Below are positions 32,933 through 36,906 of a stretch of DNA of 36,906 nucleotides, piece after piece. Position 1 is the stretch's first letter, and each line of letters starts with the position of its first letter. The DNA comes from Rostrohypoxylon terebratum. Its lineage: Eukaryota; Ascomycota; Sordariomycetes; Xylariales; Hypoxylaceae. Below the pieces are notes generated by a model that searched no databases, was not told the origin of the DNA, and saw nothing but the letters and a program-made list of their open reading frames with translations. The stretch spans positions 1 to 36,906 of the forward strand of contig MU386036.1 in the NCBI GenBank assembly GCA_022497145.1, written 5' to 3'. A program made the translations under genes and the position numbers.

Positions 32933-33415
32933 CTACTTTCTTTTCATATGGAGAGCGTCGCTCTCTTTAGTATCCTTGCGTGCTTCATCTAAGAGTTTGT
33001 CTATGCCCCGTTCTTTCAGGGCCACCTATGAAGTGGAAATGCGGTTAGTGATAAAACCTTGTTTTGCAAGGAAAAGATTTCTGTCAGATCAAATACGCGT
33101 GTTAAATGCCTGCCTACCTGAAGACATTTCTGATAATCTTTGAAAAGCTTGGAGCATTCATTGTCGTCTGCTTTTCCGTTGCCTCGGAGGTATTCTAAAT
33201 ACATAGCATGTGAGACTGACTGAATGAAAAACAAATAAGATAAATGTAATATCAACGTGAAACATACTCTCGCTATACCACTTAAGAAAACAAGCGTCGT
33301 ATCGTCTATACCAGTCAGCTTTCTTTTCATGAGACTCTGAAGTGATGAATGATGTGAAATCTCATTCAACTTACTCTTTTACCTCATTGCACTCCGGTGC
33401 AAGGGAAGCGGACAT
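32933..33415 (-). CDS. MDM35: Mdm35/TRIAP1 twin CX9C intermembrane-space protein
   Basis: Four tiny exons (33375-33415, 33268-33305, 33118-33194, 32933-33025) with introns of 69, 73 and 92 bp give 82 residues, the family size. Mdm35 partners Ups1/Ups2 (PRELI) proteins in the mitochondrial intermembrane space, protects them from proteolysis, and so enables phosphatidic acid and phosphatidylserine transfer for cardiolipin and PE synthesis. The twin CX9C motifs are exact: C9/C19 (CNEVKERYDAC) and C40/C50 (CSKLFKDYQKC), the signature of Mia40-dependent oxidative import. The conserved FLKWYSEKYLRG links them and LKERGIDKLL follows. Each splice restores the conserved sequence and the frame (exon sums 79, 156 and 249). 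It is transcribed divergently from RRP6. Confidence 0.95.
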
Positions 33416-33889
33416 GGTGTCAAATTCAGCCTAAAGCTCTTTATAACATCTGAATACAAATAAATCTTTCTAAGAATTCCAAGTGAAGGGAACACGATCA
33501 CCAAGTTTATAAATTCAAGATGTACAATGTACAATGTACGATGTAAAATAATGAGTAATTCGTAGATGGATACAGCTCAATCCAACCAATAAATGAGTTT
33601 CCCAGCATCACGCTAATACCTAATTCTAACAGGTGGGGTATCCACATCTAACCGGATGAGAAATAATTACAGGGGGATGCTTCCAGCTGCCAGGGGCTAC
33701 ATCTGCAAGTGCAGGTGCTTCCAGCACCCATTATCGATAAGATATTTCAAGCCTGTGCAGGTACGGGTGCTTAATTTTTTCGAGCCCAGTCCAGCGCATT
33801 TCAATCTTCAACACTCACAAAACCCACGAATTATCATCAACTTTGTTGCTGTCGCGTTATTTTCGACTGGCAATCAGCCAACAACGAAC
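33416..33889. promoter_or_regulatory. Divergent MDM35/RRP6 promoter region
   Basis: This 474-bp gap separates two divergent start codons, so both promoters should lie here. It contains a 7-bp tandem repeat (33520-33547). From 33656 onward the RRP6 frame is open upstream of the chosen start and includes in-frame ATGs at 33656 and 33677, so part of this stretch may be transcribed leader. Confidence 0.5.
33520..33547. repeat. 7-bp tandem repeat (ATGTACA-type)
   Basis: Four tandem 7-mers read ATGTACA, ATGTACA, ATGTACG and ATGTAAA. It is a short microsatellite in the divergent MDM35/RRP6 intergenic region. Confidence 0.8.
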
Positions 33890-36547
33890 ATGAGTTCTTC
33901 TCAGGACTTCAAGTCCATGCAGGAGAAAATCCAGTCTGCTCTAGTCGCGACAACGAGGCTTGCAAATCAGATCGCTGCTGAGGATGTCAGTTTTCAACGG
34001 ACGAGCAATCCCGAAGTGGAAGAGCAACTCGACGAAACATCCGGCCGCCTATTAGCCTTAACCTCTTCGCTTCTCAAATCTGCTACCAAATCTACAGATG
34101 TCAAGCCTCCGACTATCGAGGATAGCGACGAGATCGACGTTCACTGGTCGCGCATTGTTGATGTAGTCGATACTTTGCTGGAAAAAGCCGACACTTGCCT
34201 AGATGAATATACCGGCGTTATCAAGCGAAAATCGGCGCCCACCGACCAACCAGGTCCTTCGTCCAAGAAATTCCGATTAGAAAATTCCATGCGCCGCGCC
34301 GATGTTGCCAAACCTCAAGATTCGTTTGAAGTCAAACCCGACAATTTCAGCAATCCTCCCTGGAAACCAATACTTACGACCAAGCCTCATGCACTCGTCT
34401 CTCTAGAAAAGAGCTTGAAGACGTTTGACGATGAGAACGGGTTCACCCAGTATGACCACATCATTTTACTTCTCTTTACTCCTTAGGCAGTCGATCACCT
34501 TCAAATCGCGTTCGCTCCTAAACTAAAAAGATCAAAACATGGCCAGATTTTCAAGCTTGTAAACTAACAGTATATCTAGGTATCAACACCCCTATGATGC
34601 TGAGATTCAAGTTTTGGAATACCCGGAAAGCGTCTTCCAAGAAAAAGAAGCTATCAAGTACCAACCCGTCGAAACAACTACGGCTACCTTCGTCGATACC
34701 TTCGAGGGCGTCTTAGACATGCTTGAAGAGCTAAAGACGGCGACCGAGATTGCCATCGATACAGAACATCACGATTTCAGAACATACTCCGGCCTATTGT
34801 CGTTAATGCAAATTAGTACCCGTGAGAAGGATTGGATCGTCGACACTCTTCAGCCATGGCGTCGCAAGTTAGAGGTTCTAAACGAAGTCTTCGCCGATCC
34901 AAAGATAGTCAAGGTCAGCCCAGCCCAGTCCAAATCAACCATTTACTTTCCATCGTTTAAGCAGCTAACCCCTGCAGGTACTTCACGGTGCCTATATGGA
35001 CATTGTCTGGTTACAACGAGATTGCGGTATTTATATCGTCGGACTGTTCGATACTTTCGAGGCGGCAGTGGCGCTAGAATATCCTAGTAGAGGTCTCGCC
35101 TACTTGCTCAAAAAATTCGTTGATTTCGACGCAGATAAGAAATATCAGCTGGCTGATTGGAGAATACGGTATGACAACATCACCCTAACACGATCCCGGT
35201 GCTTACTAACGAGGCAACAGGCCAATTCCAGATGAGATGTTTTACTATGCACGCTCAGACACGCACTACTTACTCTACATCTATGACATGATGCGCAATG
35301 AATTACTACGGCAGCCCTCCGGAAAAGATTTGATGCTTCAGGTGGTAAAGAAATCAAAAGATACCTCTTTACGACGGCATGAGATCTTCAACTACGATGC
35401 GGAGGGTGGCCAGGGTCCCTCTGGTTGGTATAACCAGCTCATTAGGTACTCTGCTGGAAAGTATTCGAAAGAGCAATTTTCCGTATTTCGAGCTGTGCAC
35501 AAGTGGCGAGATGAAGTAGCTCGTCGTGAGGACGAAAGTACAGTATACATCATGAACATGTCTACGCTCTTCAATATAGCCAGGCGTATGCCTCCGGACC
35601 CAAAGGCTCTTCATAGCCTTCTCGACGCCTCCGCTCCGCCTATCACGAAGCGGGAGGCCTTCAATTTGTCTAAAATCATTAACAAAGCCAAAGCGGACGG
35701 AGAAACAGGGCCTTCTGTTCTTGATGTTATTCGTGGCAACAATGTAACGTCCACAATAGGTATTGGTGAAGTTGCGAAGTCGGTCTTCCCTCAACTCAGG
35801 ATCGATGACACAGAAGTCCTAGGAACCCAAGACCTTGTTTCCCAGACTTCGAAATTATGGGGCAGCATTCCAATGAGTAGTCGTTGGGAGGAACCCTCAA
35901 CTATCAAGACTTCAAGGATCGCGCAGTTCGAGCTGCCTTGGGCCAAGTTTGTAAAGTCGGGAAAAATATTAGAGGAGGTAGTCACGCGACCGCATAAACC
36001 AGCGACAAAAGAGGAAGATGTTATCTCTTTGGAACCGCCTGCTAAGGTTACACCTCCCGTTGATGATGAATTCACTCTCAAAGCTGGATTGAAACGTAAA
36101 GCGAAAACGATAGAATCAGAATCAGAATCAGGCGAGGTTGATGACACGCCATCCAAGCCGGAACCGAGCCGCAGCGCCTCCCTTGGCGCCGAGGAAATCG
36201 CAGTCCCCGACACAGATAGCGACGAAGAGAGGCGAATAGAGAAGAAAGCTCGTAAACGGGCCCGTAGGGAGGAACGTCGAGCTAAGAAGCTAGCCAAGCG
36301 CGCCAAAGAGGAAGCGGCCGCCGGTGCAGTGAAAGCTTCAGGAAAAGGTGGAAACGAAGATGCCAACGAGGCGCCTTTCGATTACAGCAAAGCGAAGTCG
36401 GTCCTAAATGCTTCCAGGGCAAGCAACAATACCCCTCAGGCACCTAAATTCAACTTCAACCCCTATGGAACGACAGCTGAGGGGCCGAAGCCAGCGAGAA
36501 AGATGCACGGAGAGAAGGCTGGCAAGAGTCATACTTTTAAGAAGTAA
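33890..36547 (+). CDS. RRP6: Nuclear exosome 3'-5' exoribonuclease Rrp6
   Basis: Four exons (33890-34449, 34580-34913, 34978-35168, 35221-36547) with introns of 130, 64 and 52 bp give 803 residues. Rrp6 is the RNase D-type catalytic subunit of the nuclear exosome, trimming 5.8S rRNA, snoRNA and snRNA and degrading defective transcripts. The N-terminal PMC2NT domain (about 1-110) binds the Rrp47 cofactor. The DEDD-Y exonuclease domain follows: Exo I D247/E249 in AIDTEHHDF, Exo II D306 in LHGAYMDIVWLQRD, Exo III Y371/D375 in YYARSDTHYLL. The HRDC domain is at about 445-525 (QFSVFRAVHKWRDEVARRED). The C-terminal third is Lys/Arg/Glu-rich, with a nuclear-localisation-like basic run near 36240-36310. 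Intron 2 uses the less common donor GTCAGC. I start at the ATG closest to PMC2NT; two upstream in-frame ATGs would add up to 78 residues. All catalytic residues are intact. Confidence 0.95.
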
Positions 36548-36906
36548 GACTACTAAGTCATAAAGGACTTGTACATAGCATAAGCACAGCTTTTTTTGGC
36601 GTTCGGCAACGGCATCTATGTTGTATTTTGCATGGTTATGGAGTTGAGGATCACAGGTCTGTCGAGAGGACCTACGGGGCGGGTCTCAGATTAGCTCAGT
36701 TCTAGAATACCCAAAGGTTACCTGGCAAATATTGTGTTCGCGTGAGATATGTGCATCCATGCTTCTAACTTATAAATTGTGTCCATGGTACGATTCAGTA
36801 CTTGCTTATGGGGTAAGCTAACATACCAGTATGCGCACATACCAGGTGCGGTCCACTTACCATTTTTGACAAATCCTTAATATCACCACCACCTTCAAAA
36901 TTTAAT
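36548..36906. other. RRP6 3' flank
   Basis: The 3' flank of RRP6 up to the window end. No coding frame or RNA gene is recognised, and no canonical AATAAA is present close to the stop. Confidence 0.5.

Noticed and set aside
36686..36720. A-box-like TTAGCTCAGTTCTAG after RRP6
   Set aside because: There is no matching B box at the right distance and no acceptor stem, so no tRNA is called.

Overview
This window looks like nuclear DNA of a filamentous ascomycete (Pezizomycotina; probably a Sordariomycete, though I cannot fix the order). Most genes carry short introns of about 50-170 bp with GT..AG ends and CTAAC/CTTAC-like branch sites. Intergenic DNA is long, and short TAGGTA/TACCTA motifs recur in it. 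The conserved genes are eukaryotic housekeeping genes. I rebuilt the exon structures by hand from splice sites, reading phase and protein-family continuity. In every multi-exon model of a recognised gene the exon lengths sum to an intact reading frame.

Region by region: 1-5594 is gene-poor, with a near-perfect palindrome at its left edge and a few small tandem repeats. 5595-6494 (-) encodes a single-pass membrane protein of unknown function. 6495-9263 holds nothing convincing. 9264-12893 carries two minus-strand metabolic genes, a metal-dependent amidohydrolase (4 exons) and a Baeyer-Villiger-type flavin monooxygenase; their proximity suggests a small catabolic or detoxification pair. 13897-15324 (+) is a TSR4/PDCD2-type protein of 40S ribosome assembly. 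15430-16760 is a degenerate long-period direct repeat (about 383 bp, three copies). 17052-18006 (-) is eIF3k and 18502-20282 (-) is cofactor-independent phosphoglycerate mutase. 21114-21599 (+) is a Mediator subunit 9-like protein, 22016-23246 (-) tubulin cofactor C, and 24331-25224 (-) a small secreted NTF2-like protein. 25953-27659 (-) is a fused MOSC-flavin reductase-ferredoxin protein. 28441-30759 (-) is GPI1, with a small two-TM protein gene just upstream of it. 32509-32712 (-) may be a tiny membrane protein. 32933-33415 (-) is MDM35 and 33890-36547 (+) is the nuclear exosome exonuclease RRP6.

Most genes are unrelated core functions (translation, ribosome biogenesis, RNA decay, glycolysis, tubulin folding, GPI anchors, mitochondrial lipid transport). 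The accessory content is the monooxygenase/amidohydrolase pair, the MOSC fusion, the secreted NTF2-like protein, the single-pass membrane protein and the repeat array. I found no convincing tRNA, 5S rRNA, CRISPR array or intact transposon. The strongest candidates for something new are the monooxygenase that lacks the canonical fingerprint histidine, the three-copy ~383-bp repeat, and two unrecognised small membrane-protein genes.
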